The notes below the pieces were generated by a model, which searched no databases, had not been told where the DNA came from, and was given only the letters and a program-made list of their open reading frames with translations. Source: an uncultured Pseudomonadota bacterium (lineage in GTDB: Bacteria > Pseudomonadota > Gammaproteobacteria > Burkholderiales > SG8-39). Taken from it: a stretch of DNA of 64,000 nucleotides. Within the stretch, counting starts at the first letter, position 1. Every line of letters begins with the position of its first letter. This document shows, piece after piece, positions 49,754 through 57,656 of the stretch. The position numbers were made by a program, and so were the translations under genes. The stretch is taken from positions 1 through 64,000 of the forward strand of contig CAIXPL010000008.1 in NCBI GenBank assembly GCA_903921325.1. Direction: 5' to 3'.

Positions 49754-52126
49754 ATGGCCGAGGATTCACGCGACCATGGCTTGCACGCGCTGAGGTCAGC
49801 GCGCGGATCACCTCGCGTAGCGGCGCGCCGGCTCATTGCCGGGCGCGGCCGCTATGGTGACGATCTGCGTTTTGCCGGACTGTGCCATGCAGCCTTTGTG
49901 CGCAGCCCGTATGCGCACGCGCGGATCGAACGGATCGATCTGCATCAGGCGCTCGGCTCACCGGGGGTGATCGCCGCCTTCGACGCGGCAAGCCTGGCAT
50001 CGACCTGCCGACCCTGGACCACGCGGCTGGCGACCTTCCCGCAGCACCGTTCGCCAGCCCAGGGGCCACTGGCCGCTGAGCGGGTACTCTGGCAAGGCCA
50101 GCCGGTGGCGTTGGTGATCGCAAGCACGCGCGCATTGGCCGAGGACGCGGCAGCGCTGATCGTGGTGGACTACGAACCGCTGCCTGCGGCGGCAGCCTTT
50201 CCGGCGGTACTTGAACCGGGCTCAGCGCAGGTCCATGACGCATGGCCTGGCAATCTCGCGTTTGAACACCGGATTGGCGCAGGCGATGTCGGCGCAGCCC
50301 GGGCGCGGGCCCATCGAGTGGTGAAACGCCGCTTTGTGTTCTCGCGCAACACCGGTGTGACGCTCGAAGCCCGCACGCTGATCGCAGATTTTGATCCCTC
50401 GTTGCGACGACTCACCGTGCACGCCTCAACCCAGGTGCCGCACCAGATGCGCTCGATTCTTGCAAGCCAACTGGACCTGCCCGAACATGACGTGCGCGTC
50501 ATTGCGCCTGACGTTGGCGGTGGATTCGGCGTCAAGTTGCATTGCTATGACGATGAGATGGCACTGTGCGCTGCTGCCGTACAGCTTGCCCGACCGCTCA
50601 AATTCGTTGCCGATCGACTGGAATCTCTCGCCAGCGATATTCACGGTCGTGGCCATGTGGTGGACGCCTCGATCGCGGTGGATCGCGACGGCCGCATACT
50701 CGGCCTGGATATTGACGATCAAATGGAGGCCGGGGCGCATTCGGTATACCCGCGCTCAAGCATCCTCGAAGGTTTGCAGTCGGCGGGGTTTGTCGCAGTT
50801 GCCTATGACCCGCAGGCGTTTGCCTCACGTCTGCGCGTGGCCTGGCAGAACAAGATTGGTACCGCGTCCTATCGCGGTGTCGGCCAACCGGTCGCCTGTG
50901 GGGTGACCGAGTTTCTTATTGATGCGGCAGCCCGCGAACTCGACGTTGATCCGGCCGAGATGCGCCGGCGCAATTTCCGTACTGCGGCCCGTGGTGGTTC
51001 GCGCACCCCGGCGGGGTTTGACGCCGGTGACCTCTCCCATGAGCGCTGCCTGAATCGCTTACTCGAGCTGATGGATTATCGAGGGTTGCGCGCCCGACAG
51101 CAGGCGGCTCGCGCGCAAGGACGCCATTTGGGAATCGGCTTTGCCAGCTTCGTTGAGCAAAACTCCCCTGGACCTGCGTTCTATGGCGCCGCCGGTGTCG
51201 CAATTTCAGCAATGGACGGCTGCATCCTGCGCCTTGACCCCGGTGGCGGGGTCAGTTGCATCACCAGCAATGTCGATCAGGGCCAGGGCGTGGAGAGCAC
51301 TCTGGCCCAATTGGTTGCCGACGCGCTGACCCTGCCTGCGCACGCGGTGCGGGTGATACAAGGCGATACGCTCACTACCCCGATCGGCGGTGGCATATTC
51401 GCATCGCGCGGGCTAACCGTTGCAGGCGAGGCAGCGCTGCTGGCAGCCGAGCGCTTGCGTGCTGGGTGGATGGCGACACTGGCTGCCGTGTGGCAGTGCC
51501 CTGTGGAACAGATCGAATTGCAAGCAGGCCTCTTGCGCTCGTCCGATGGCAGCCATTCGATGAGCCTTGCAGAGCTCGCCGATCTGCTCAATTTCCGTCA
51601 ACATCTGTTGCCCGCAGGCAGCGAACCAGCCACGCTCGCAAGCGCACAAGTGGTCCTGCCGCAGCCGTTTTTGCTCGCCAATGGATCGCAGGCGAGCCTC
51701 ATCGAACTCGATCCGGACACCGGATTTGTGCAACTGCTGGGCCACTGGCTGGTAGAGGATTGCGGCCGGGTGATCAATCCGCTGCTGGCCGACGAACAAT
51801 TGCGCGGCGGTGTCATCCAGGGCATCGGTGCGGCGCTGTATGAAGAGTGTCGCTACGATGACGAGGGTCAGTTGCTGACCGGAACCCTGGCCGATTATCT
51901 GGTGCCGATGGCGCAGGAGATGCCCGACATTGTGATCGAGCATATCGAAACGCCGGTAACGACCAGCCGCCTTGGTGCCAAAGGCGTGGGCGAAGCCGGC
52001 ACCATCGGTGCCGCAGCCGCAGTGGGTAACGCGATCAATGATGCGCTGGCCAGCCTCGGCGGAGAAGTCACCGCCCAGCCCTACACGCCTGAGCGCATCC
52101 TGCGCGCACTCGCGCGGGTCGCCTGA
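49754..52126 (+). CDS. Molybdenum hydroxylase large subunit (CoxL family), second copy without local partners
   Basis: A 790-residue molybdopterin subunit. The N-terminus (ARRLIAGRGRYGDDLRFAGLCHAAFVRSPYAHARIERID) is classic. Active-site motifs are VGGGFGVKLHCYDDEM, SYRGVGQPVACGVTEFLID, NVDQGQGVESTLAQ and the glutamate in KGVGEAGTIGAAA. The ATG at 49754 replaces the track start at 49613, which overlaps the TRAP gene. It starts 31 bp after that gene, so it joins the dioxygenase-TRAP transcript. No small or medium subunit is adjacent. It is distinct in sequence from the copy at 44258. Confidence 0.9.
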   Translation: MAEDSRDHGLHALRSARGSPRVAARRLIAGRGRYGDDLRFAGLCHAAFVRSPYAHARIERIDLHQALGSPGVIAAFDAASLASTCRPWTTRLATFPQHRSPAQGPLAAERVLWQGQPVALVIASTRALAEDAAALIVVDYEPLPAAAAFPAVLEPGSAQVHDAWPGNLAFEHRIGAGDVGAARARAHRVVKRRFVFSRNTGVTLEARTLIADFDPSLRRLTVHASTQVPHQMRSILASQLDLPEHDVRVIAPDVGGGFGVKLHCYDDEMALCAAAVQLARPLKFVADRLESLASDIHGRGHVVDASIAVDRDGRILGLDIDDQMEAGAHSVYPRSSILEGLQSAGFVAVAYDPQAFASRLRVAWQNKIGTASYRGVGQPVACGVTEFLIDAAARELDVDPAEMRRRNFRTAARGGSRTPAGFDAGDLSHERCLNRLLELMDYRGLRARQQAARAQGRHLGIGFASFVEQNSPGPAFYGAAGVAISAMDGCILRLDPGGGVSCITSNVDQGQGVESTLAQLVADALTLPAHAVRVIQGDTLTTPIGGGIFASRGLTVAGEAALLAAERLRAGWMATLAAVWQCPVEQIELQAGLLRSSDGSHSMSLAELADLLNFRQHLLPAGSEPATLASAQVVLPQPFLLANGSQASLIELDPDTGFVQLLGHWLVEDCGRVINPLLADEQLRGGVIQGIGAALYEECRYDDEGQLLTGTLADYLVPMAQEMPDIVIEHIETPVTTSRLGAKGVGEAGTIGAAAAVGNAINDALASLGGEVTAQPYTPERILRALARVA

Positions 52127-52231
52127 ACGATGTCTTGCGCACTTGCCCAGGGGGCCTGCACCATGCTGCGCACACTTGCCGGGATCATCTGAATGATGCT
52201 CTGTCCATTTGCCGGGGTCGCCTGAGCCATG
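52109..52231 (+). repeat. 33-bp tandem repeats across a gene junction
   Basis: The element gcctgaacgatg recurs in variant form at 52121, 52154, 52187 and 52220, exactly 33 bp apart (gcctgcaccatg, atctgaatgatg, gcctgagccatg). The linking part also repeats (ctcgcgcgggtc, cttgcccagggg, cttgccgggatc, tttgccggggtc). The first unit holds the stop codon of the molybdenum-hydroxylase gene and the last unit holds the start codon of the next gene. The junction itself has thus been copied about three times with later divergence. Confidence 0.85.
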
Positions 52232-53389
52232 CGTATCACCGCGGTGCACGAAACAACCTTGCCGATCGCCTCGGCCATGCGCAATGCCTCGATTGCCTTC
52301 GATGCCATGACCGGTAGCGCCCTCGCAATCGAGACCGATATGCGGCTGGCTGGCGCGCCGGTCGTCGGATATTCCTTTGACTCGATTGGCCGCTACGGCA
52401 AGGGCGGATTGTTGCGCGAGCGCTTTCTCCCGCGCCTGCTGGCGGCCGATGCACGCGAGCTGCAAGACGCCGATGGTGTGCTGGATCCAGCGGCCGCAGT
52501 GCGCATCTGCATGCGCAATGAAAAGGCCGGTGGACACGGTGAGCGACCCGGAGCCGTTGCACTCATCGAAGCGGCACTGTGGGACGCCCGTGCCAAGGCG
52601 CTTGAGCAACCGTTGTGGCGGGTACTTTCGGGTATTGCGTCAGGGCAGCCGGCCGCCTCGGCCAGCATCGCTACCTATGCCTCATGCGGCCATTTCCGCC
52701 CCGGCGAATCGCTCGATGAACTGCAGGCCGAGGTAACCCGCGCACTCGATGCCGGCTACACCCTGGTAAAAATCAAGCTTGGTGGCGATCTGAACGAGGA
52801 TCTGCGACGCGTATCGGCCGGACTTGCGGTGACCGGTCCGCTGCGGCTCGCGGGCGACGTCAACGGAGTGCTCGACGGCGCCTCAGGCGAAACCTGGGTA
52901 CGTGAGATCAGCGCGCAGCCGCTTGCCTTCATCGAAGAGCCAGCCAGCCCTCTTGATTATCTGGCACTTGCGCGTTTTTGCGCCACATCGAAGTGCGCAG
53001 TCGGCACCGGCGAGAACCTGTTCTCCTTTGATGACGTGCGCAATCTGTTACGTCATGGCGGCATGCACCCTGAGCGGGATCTGATTCAGATCGACCCCTT
53101 GCTTTCCTATGGCATCGAGGAGTTTATACGGATCCTTGCACTGGCTGGCTCGATGGGTTGGTCGCCGCGTCAGTTCTTTCCCCATGCCGGGCATTTGTAC
53201 GCCGCCCATCTGGTTGCCGGTCTCGGGCTGGGCAGCGCGGAAGCTGCCCCCGATGCGAGCCTTCCCTGGGGTGGCTACTGGGATGAGGTGCGGGTGCGCG
53301 ACGGCCATATCACCTTGCCCGACTGGCCCGGCGTCGGCTTCGAAGGCAAGCGCAATCTGATCACTCCACTACAATGGTGGCGAACCTAG
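52229..53389 (+). CDS. Enolase-superfamily dehydratase, D-tartrate dehydratase-like
   Basis: A 386-residue enzyme of the mandelate-racemase branch. Blocks that recall D-tartrate dehydratase: VVGYSFDSIGRYGKGGLLRERF, NEKAGGHGERPGA, GTGENLFSFDDVRNLLRHGGM and ITLPDWPGVGFEGK. Catalytic elements: KIKLGG (KxK), the metal ligands in AGDVNG, FIEEP and GTGENL, and the histidine in FFPHAGHLYAAH. It would dehydrate an alpha-hydroxy acid to an oxo acid. The start codon sits in the last 33-bp repeat unit and lacks a strong ribosome binding site. The exact substrate remains open. Confidence 0.85.
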   Translation: MRITAVHETTLPIASAMRNASIAFDAMTGSALAIETDMRLAGAPVVGYSFDSIGRYGKGGLLRERFLPRLLAADARELQDADGVLDPAAAVRICMRNEKAGGHGERPGAVALIEAALWDARAKALEQPLWRVLSGIASGQPAASASIATYASCGHFRPGESLDELQAEVTRALDAGYTLVKIKLGGDLNEDLRRVSAGLAVTGPLRLAGDVNGVLDGASGETWVREISAQPLAFIEEPASPLDYLALARFCATSKCAVGTGENLFSFDDVRNLLRHGGMHPERDLIQIDPLLSYGIEEFIRILALAGSMGWSPRQFFPHAGHLYAAHLVAGLGLGSAEAAPDASLPWGGYWDEVRVRDGHITLPDWPGVGFEGKRNLITPLQWWRT

Positions 53390-53401
53390 GAGGTCTGTGC
53401 C

Positions 53402-53800
53402 ATGGCAAAACTGCGTCACATTGCCCTGTCGGTGCCCGATATCGAGGCTGCCGCCAAGTTCTATATCGACACCTTCGGAATGCAACGGGTCAACCTGGCG
53501 ATCACGCCTTATGGGGATGGTCTGTCGTTGTCCGACGGCACGGTAAATCTCACCTTGCTCAAATTCCATACCGAAGATGCCGCTGGCGATGAGCGTGGCA
53601 AGGACTTTGTCGGCCTGCACCACATGGGATTTGTTGTCGATGACCTGGAAGCAAGCAGCGCTCAGATCGAGACCAATGGCGGACACTTTCATCGCGAACT
53701 GAAAGGCGGTGGCGGGGTGGATTTCGAGCGCAAGTTCCGCGACCCCAATGGCATCGTGTTCGACATTTCGCACAAAGGCTGGGTGGGTTCGAAAGAGTAG
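53402..53800 (+). CDS. VOC-family (glyoxalase/extradiol dioxygenase fold) protein
   Basis: A 132-residue vicinal-oxygen-chelate protein with the two beta-alpha-beta-beta-beta modules: LRHIALSVPDIEAAAKFYIDTFGMQRVN and GLHHMGFVVDDLEASSAQIETNGG, then FRDPNGIVFDIS. Metal-ligand candidates are the early His in RHIALSV, the His in LHHMGF and the late acidic residue in GIVFDIS. It could be an isomerase, epimerase or small dioxygenase of the pathway. A perfect AGGAGGT precedes the ATG. It lies 12 bp after the tartrate-dehydratase-like gene, so it is co-transcribed. Confidence 0.87.
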   Translation: MAKLRHIALSVPDIEAAAKFYIDTFGMQRVNLAITPYGDGLSLSDGTVNLTLLKFHTEDAAGDERGKDFVGLHHMGFVVDDLEASSAQIETNGGHFHRELKGGGGVDFERKFRDPNGIVFDISHKGWVGSKE

Positions 53801-53919
53801 GTTGAAGGAGTAGGATTCGCGCTCGGCGATGTAAGTCGCCAAGCTTCACAAGGCGGCAGGTACCGGGCGCTCACTCGCCCTGTGCGTACTGCCCCAAAAA
53901 ATCATCAGGGGACAAGCAC

Positions 53920-55029
53920 ATGCCGTCAATGAATTGCGCGTCGAAGCACACCTCCAGTCGCAGGGCGAAGCACACGTCGAATGGGGTGTCGACAGGCACG
54001 GCGAATCACCCATTCGATCAGGCCTTGAGTCGTGCCTTGAAGCGCGCAGCGCATGGGTATGGTCGCGCCGTAGTCGCTCTGCTCGGAAGCCTTCTTGCGT
54101 GCCTGGCACACGGCCAGGGCAGCACCTGGCCCAACCGTCCAGTCACCCTGATTGTGCCGTTTGCTGCGGGCGGACCGACCGACATCGTGGCGCGCGCATT
54201 GGGTGCGGTGATGACCAAGCCACTTGGCCAAAGTGTCGTGATCGAGAACAAGCTCGGTGCCGGTGGCACCGTCGCATCGAACTTCGTGGCCAGGAGCAAT
54301 CCGGATGGCTACACCTTGTTGCTGCATCACAATGGCATGGCCACCGCAGTGGCGCTGTATCGCAAGCTCGACTACAACCCGCTCACCGATTTTGAATACA
54401 TCGGTCAGGTGGCCGATGTGCCGATGACTCTGCTCGGACGCAAGGATCTGCCGGTCAATACCTTGAGCGAATTGACCACCTGGGTACGCGACAATCACGA
54501 CAAGGTGAATCTGGCCAATGCCGGCCTGGGCGCGGTGTCGCATTTGTGCGGCATGCTGGTGCAACAGGCGCTGGGTACTGAGCTCACCACCATCCCGTTC
54601 CAGGGCACCGCACCGGCAATGAACGCCCTGCTTGGCGGTCAGGTCGACATCCTGTGCGATCAGACGACGCAGACGATTCCGCAGATCCGATCAAACAAGG
54701 TCAAATTCTTTGGCGTGACCACAGCCGAGCGCATCACCGCAATGCCGGAAGCCCCCACGCTGGCCGAGCAGGGGTTCAAGGGATTTGACGTCAAGGTCTG
54801 GCACGGTCTCTACGCGCCGCTTGGCACGCCCAAAATCGCCTTGGACAAACTGAATGCGGCCCTGCGCGCTGCGTTACGCGATCCGACCATGGTGGCGCGC
54901 ATGACCGATCTGGGTGCGCAGATTGTGCCCGAGGCAAAACAGACGCCGGCAGCGTTGCATGACTGGCTCAAGCTCGAAATCGAAAAATGGACACCGGTCA
55001 TCCGCAAAGCCGGGGTTTACGCCGATTGA
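53920..55029 (+). CDS. Bug-family periplasmic binding protein with long N-terminal extension
   Basis: A 369-residue Bug-family protein. Hallmarks: VTLIVPFAAGGPTDIVARAL, VVIENKLGAGGTVASNFV, NPDGYTLLL, LTTIPFQGTAPAMNALLGGQ and WHGLYAPLGTPKIALDKL. The signal segment (AVVALLGSLLACLAHGQ) is preceded by about 48 residues, longer than usual. The ATG at 53920 does have AGGGG eight bases upstream, and no better internal ATG was found. Its end overlaps the convergent FAD oxidoreductase gene by 13 bp. It probably serves the tartrate-dehydratase/VOC unit upstream. Confidence 0.88.
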   Translation: MPSMNCASKHTSSRRAKHTSNGVSTGTANHPFDQALSRALKRAAHGYGRAVVALLGSLLACLAHGQGSTWPNRPVTLIVPFAAGGPTDIVARALGAVMTKPLGQSVVIENKLGAGGTVASNFVARSNPDGYTLLLHHNGMATAVALYRKLDYNPLTDFEYIGQVADVPMTLLGRKDLPVNTLSELTTWVRDNHDKVNLANAGLGAVSHLCGMLVQQALGTELTTIPFQGTAPAMNALLGGQVDILCDQTTQTIPQIRSNKVKFFGVTTAERITAMPEAPTLAEQGFKGFDVKVWHGLYAPLGTPKIALDKLNAALRAALRDPTMVARMTDLGAQIVPEAKQTPAALHDWLKLEIEKWTPVIRKAGVYAD

Positions 55030-56345
55030 GCGGCCGATAGTCCGGCGCGATAACCGCTCACCGCGCACCAGCTGAGAAACCCGCCGTAGGTGCGGCCAAA
55101 AATGCCGCCGGCATCCACCCCGGCGCAATACAGACCGGGGATGACCTTACCTTCTCCTTGCGCGGGCAACACCCGGCACAGGGAATCGATCGCCACGCCC
55201 CCGCAGGTGGCGGTGACCCCGGCGACACAGCGTAAGGCATAGTAGGGCGCGCGATCCAGAACGAGCGGCTGCGCGCTGCGCGGTGGCTGCAAGGCAGCGC
55301 TCGTGCCCTGGCGTATTGCCGCGTGGTAGGCGGCGAGCTCGGCACGCAGGCCGTGCGGGTCGACGCCGTCCACGCCCAGGCACTCGATCAACTCATCCAG
55401 CGTCTGCGCAATCACCACCGGGGCGCCGACTGCCTGGGCCGCTTCCAGCCAGTCGAGGCGGTGCGCAATCCCGATATCCACCCCGTCGCCAAGCCGAATG
55501 CGTTCGTCGAACAGGAGCCAGTAGCGATCGATGGCGGATCGGGTCGCCGCTTGCGGATTACTCTCCTCAAGAAAACTGATCGCCTCATCGGTGAAACGGC
55601 GTCCGGTGCGATCGACCAGCACACCGAGGCGGGCAAAGTAGGGCGTGAGCGGCTGCCACAGCGACTGATCAAGCGGGCAATCGGCCATGGTATGCCCGTA
55701 ATAGGCAGCCATGTCTCCGGCAAGCGCAGCGCCCAGTGAGCGCGCCATGCGCAAGCCGGAACCACTTGCCCCATCGAGTGAGCGGCGGCGCAAGTACTGT
55801 GCACCGGGTCCCATGAATTCGGCCAGCAGCGCGGGATTTGCGGCAAATCCCCCGGTGGCGAGGATCACCCGGCGGGCACGCACGCCCTGCGGATCGATGC
55901 GGTAGGCACCCTCTTCCGGTGACACATTCATGACCGGATTGCCCGATTCGATCCTCACCCCGGCGCCGTGCACGCACGCTATCAGTCGATCGACGAATTC
56001 GCCGCGTGCCCCCGCCGCCCCCAGGGCCATCGGCCGCACCACGCGGGCGTTGCCCAGAGGCTCCAGGGGGCCGACCGGCAAACCGTGACTTTCAAGAAAA
56101 TCGATGACTTGCGGGTAGGTCTCGACAAACAGGCGTTGCAGCGCCGGGTCACCATCGGGAATATACGCATGCAGCGCGTCCGTGCTCTCGGTGGCGATGA
56201 ACATGCCGGCGGCGATGCGCGCATTGCCGCCAGGCCGCGCGCCCCCTTCAAACATGACCACGCGGGCACCCGATTGGGCCGCCGCCAGCGCCGCGACCAA
56301 GCCCGCAAAGCCGGCACCCACAACGGCCACATCAAAATTATCCAT
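55017..56345 (-). CDS. FAD-dependent oxidoreductase (fumarate reductase/succinate dehydrogenase flavoprotein-like)
   Basis: A 442-residue flavoprotein. The dinucleotide-binding site is VAVVGAGFAGLVAALAAAQSGARVVMFEGG, the mid-protein RVILATGGFAANPALLAEFM and the C-terminal FAD loop GLYCAGVDAGGIFGRTYGGFLSW. This pattern belongs to the FRD/ketosteroid dehydrogenase/tricarballylate dehydrogenase group, which oxidises or reduces C-C bonds next to carboxylates or ketones. Its location within catabolic genes suggests dehydrogenation of a pathway intermediate. The start at 56345 fits the family. No membrane or Fe-S partner is adjacent. Confidence 0.88.
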   Translation of the reverse strand: MDNFDVAVVGAGFAGLVAALAAAQSGARVVMFEGGARPGGNARIAAGMFIATESTDALHAYIPDGDPALQRLFVETYPQVIDFLESHGLPVGPLEPLGNARVVRPMALGAAGARGEFVDRLIACVHGAGVRIESGNPVMNVSPEEGAYRIDPQGVRARRVILATGGFAANPALLAEFMGPGAQYLRRRSLDGASGSGLRMARSLGAALAGDMAAYYGHTMADCPLDQSLWQPLTPYFARLGVLVDRTGRRFTDEAISFLEESNPQAATRSAIDRYWLLFDERIRLGDGVDIGIAHRLDWLEAAQAVGAPVVIAQTLDELIECLGVDGVDPHGLRAELAAYHAAIRQGTSAALQPPRSAQPLVLDRAPYYALRCVAGVTATCGGVAIDSLCRVLPAQGEGKVIPGLYCAGVDAGGIFGRTYGGFLSWCAVSGYRAGLSAAQSA

Positions 56346-56435
56346 CGTCGTGTGCGCCCCCTCGCCAGTGTCGCGTCGTTACTGTGAGCTTAACTTAAAC
56401 GAGCGGCACGGCATGGGGTGCCGGCGTCAGGTTCT

Positions 56436-56469
56436 TGCTCGCCCCGCGTTCGATTACGCGGGGCGAGCA
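56436..56469 (-). terminator. Perfect hairpin between two minus-strand genes
   Basis: Arms TGCTCGCCCCGCG and CGCGGGGCGAGCA (13 bp, no mismatch) surround an 8-base loop, 43 bp downstream of the ferritin-like gene stop and 91 bp upstream of the FAD oxidoreductase start. It probably terminates the ferritin-like transcript. A T-tract is absent, so an attenuator or mRNA-stabilising structure is also possible. Confidence 0.55.
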
Positions 56470-56511
56470 GCATGCTTTGCGGCACGCGAGCCCAGCTTCA
56501 CTCCGGTCGCA

Positions 56512-57381
56512 TCAGGCGGCGCGTCCCCAGCGTCCGGCGCGCGGTGAGTCACCGGGCACGCGGCGCCACGGTGGACCTTGCATCACCAACCGGGCGCCGA
56601 CTGCGAGGGGCACGCCGATCCAGGGTCGCACGCGCGGCGAAAGGCCAAGCGGAGTAAGCAGCATGCGCGCCGCCTGATCGTAGGAGCACGCTTGTTGCAG
56701 TTGGCGAGACGCAGCCAGAATCCATTCGTCAGCGTGTTCGGGATCGGCGCCGATGGCCGGCGCACGCTGCCGCACGACATGGCGCATCGCGCAATCGGCA
56801 TCCTCGGACTGCACTTCGCGCACGCGGGCAAGCAAGGCTTGCGCGATACTCCAGCGGCTCAAATGCTCGACGTTCTGATAGCGCCTGAAAAAGCGCAAAA
56901 AGTATTTGAAATGACGGACCTCATCGTCGTGTATGCGCCGGACGATCTCGCGCAGCACCGGCTCATGGGCCAGATCAAGCAGGGTCTGGTACAGCGTGGC
57001 AGTCCCCGTCTCGATCACGCAACGCGCCACCATCTCCAAGGCGGGCGTGGGGCGCAATGCGTCCATGCGGCACAGCAGGGAATACTCGGCGAGAAACCCC
57101 TTGAACGTGAGGTCCCAGTCAAACCCGGGCCAGGCGTACTCAACCCAGGTGCGCAGCGCCCGCCCGTGCTGCAATTCCTCAGGCTCCCAGTGCTCGCGCA
57201 GCCAGGTCTCCACTTCACTGTCGGCGGCAAAATAGCGCACCAGATTGGCCGTATACAAATCGGATGCCGATTCAACCAGCGACGCCGCAGCGATCATGCC
57301 GACCAGGCGCTCATCGGCAGTGCCCTCTGCCGCGGGGACCGCGGCGAAATTCAGATCGTCCAAAGTCCAGGGCAAACTCAT
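56512..57381 (-). CDS. Ferritin-like diiron-domain protein, function unknown
   Basis: A 289-residue helical protein with two diiron-type motifs: EPEELQHGRALRTW (EExxH) and IHDDEVRHFKYFLRFF (DExxH), separated by about 85 residues. Glutamates in ASLVESASDLYTANL and VIETGTATLYQTL could complete the iron site. The pattern fits ferritin-like, rubrerythrin or acyl-ACP-desaturase-like oxygenases; I cannot name a subfamily. The ATG at 57381 (MSLPWTLDDLNF) has GGAG nine bases upstream and is preferred to the track start. The C-terminal 60 residues are rich in Arg and Pro with some hydrophobic stretch (IGVPLAVGARLVM). Confidence 0.7.
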   Translation of the reverse strand: MSLPWTLDDLNFAAVPAAEGTADERLVGMIAAASLVESASDLYTANLVRYFAADSEVETWLREHWEPEELQHGRALRTWVEYAWPGFDWDLTFKGFLAEYSLLCRMDALRPTPALEMVARCVIETGTATLYQTLLDLAHEPVLREIVRRIHDDEVRHFKYFLRFFRRYQNVEHLSRWSIAQALLARVREVQSEDADCAMRHVVRQRAPAIGADPEHADEWILAASRQLQQACSYDQAARMLLTPLGLSPRVRPWIGVPLAVGARLVMQGPPWRRVPGDSPRAGRWGRAA

Positions 57382-57656
57382 AGCGGAATACTCCAATGCA
57401 TTCGGGCACCACAATGCGCCCTTTCTTTCGTCCAGGTACTGAAAAGTTGAGGGGTTGGATCAAACCCGGTGCGAATTGGCTGGCCGTCAGCACCTCGGGG
57501 TGACTCGCAATTGCGACCCGGAGCGGACATACAGCGCCTCGCAATTCGGGCCGCTTTCCGGCTTCATGCGATGAAGAATTACTATGCTAGAGTCATGCGA
57601 CAAATTGATGACCACGGTCCCCAAGGCTGGCGGCACCCTGGCGCCCGGGCAAACCC

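Noticed and set aside
51413-52609. 398-residue minus-strand ORF over the second CoxL-type gene and the tartrate-dehydratase-like gene
   Set aside because: It is antisense to two genes with clear motifs, and its repetitive middle is just the 33-bp repeat read backwards.
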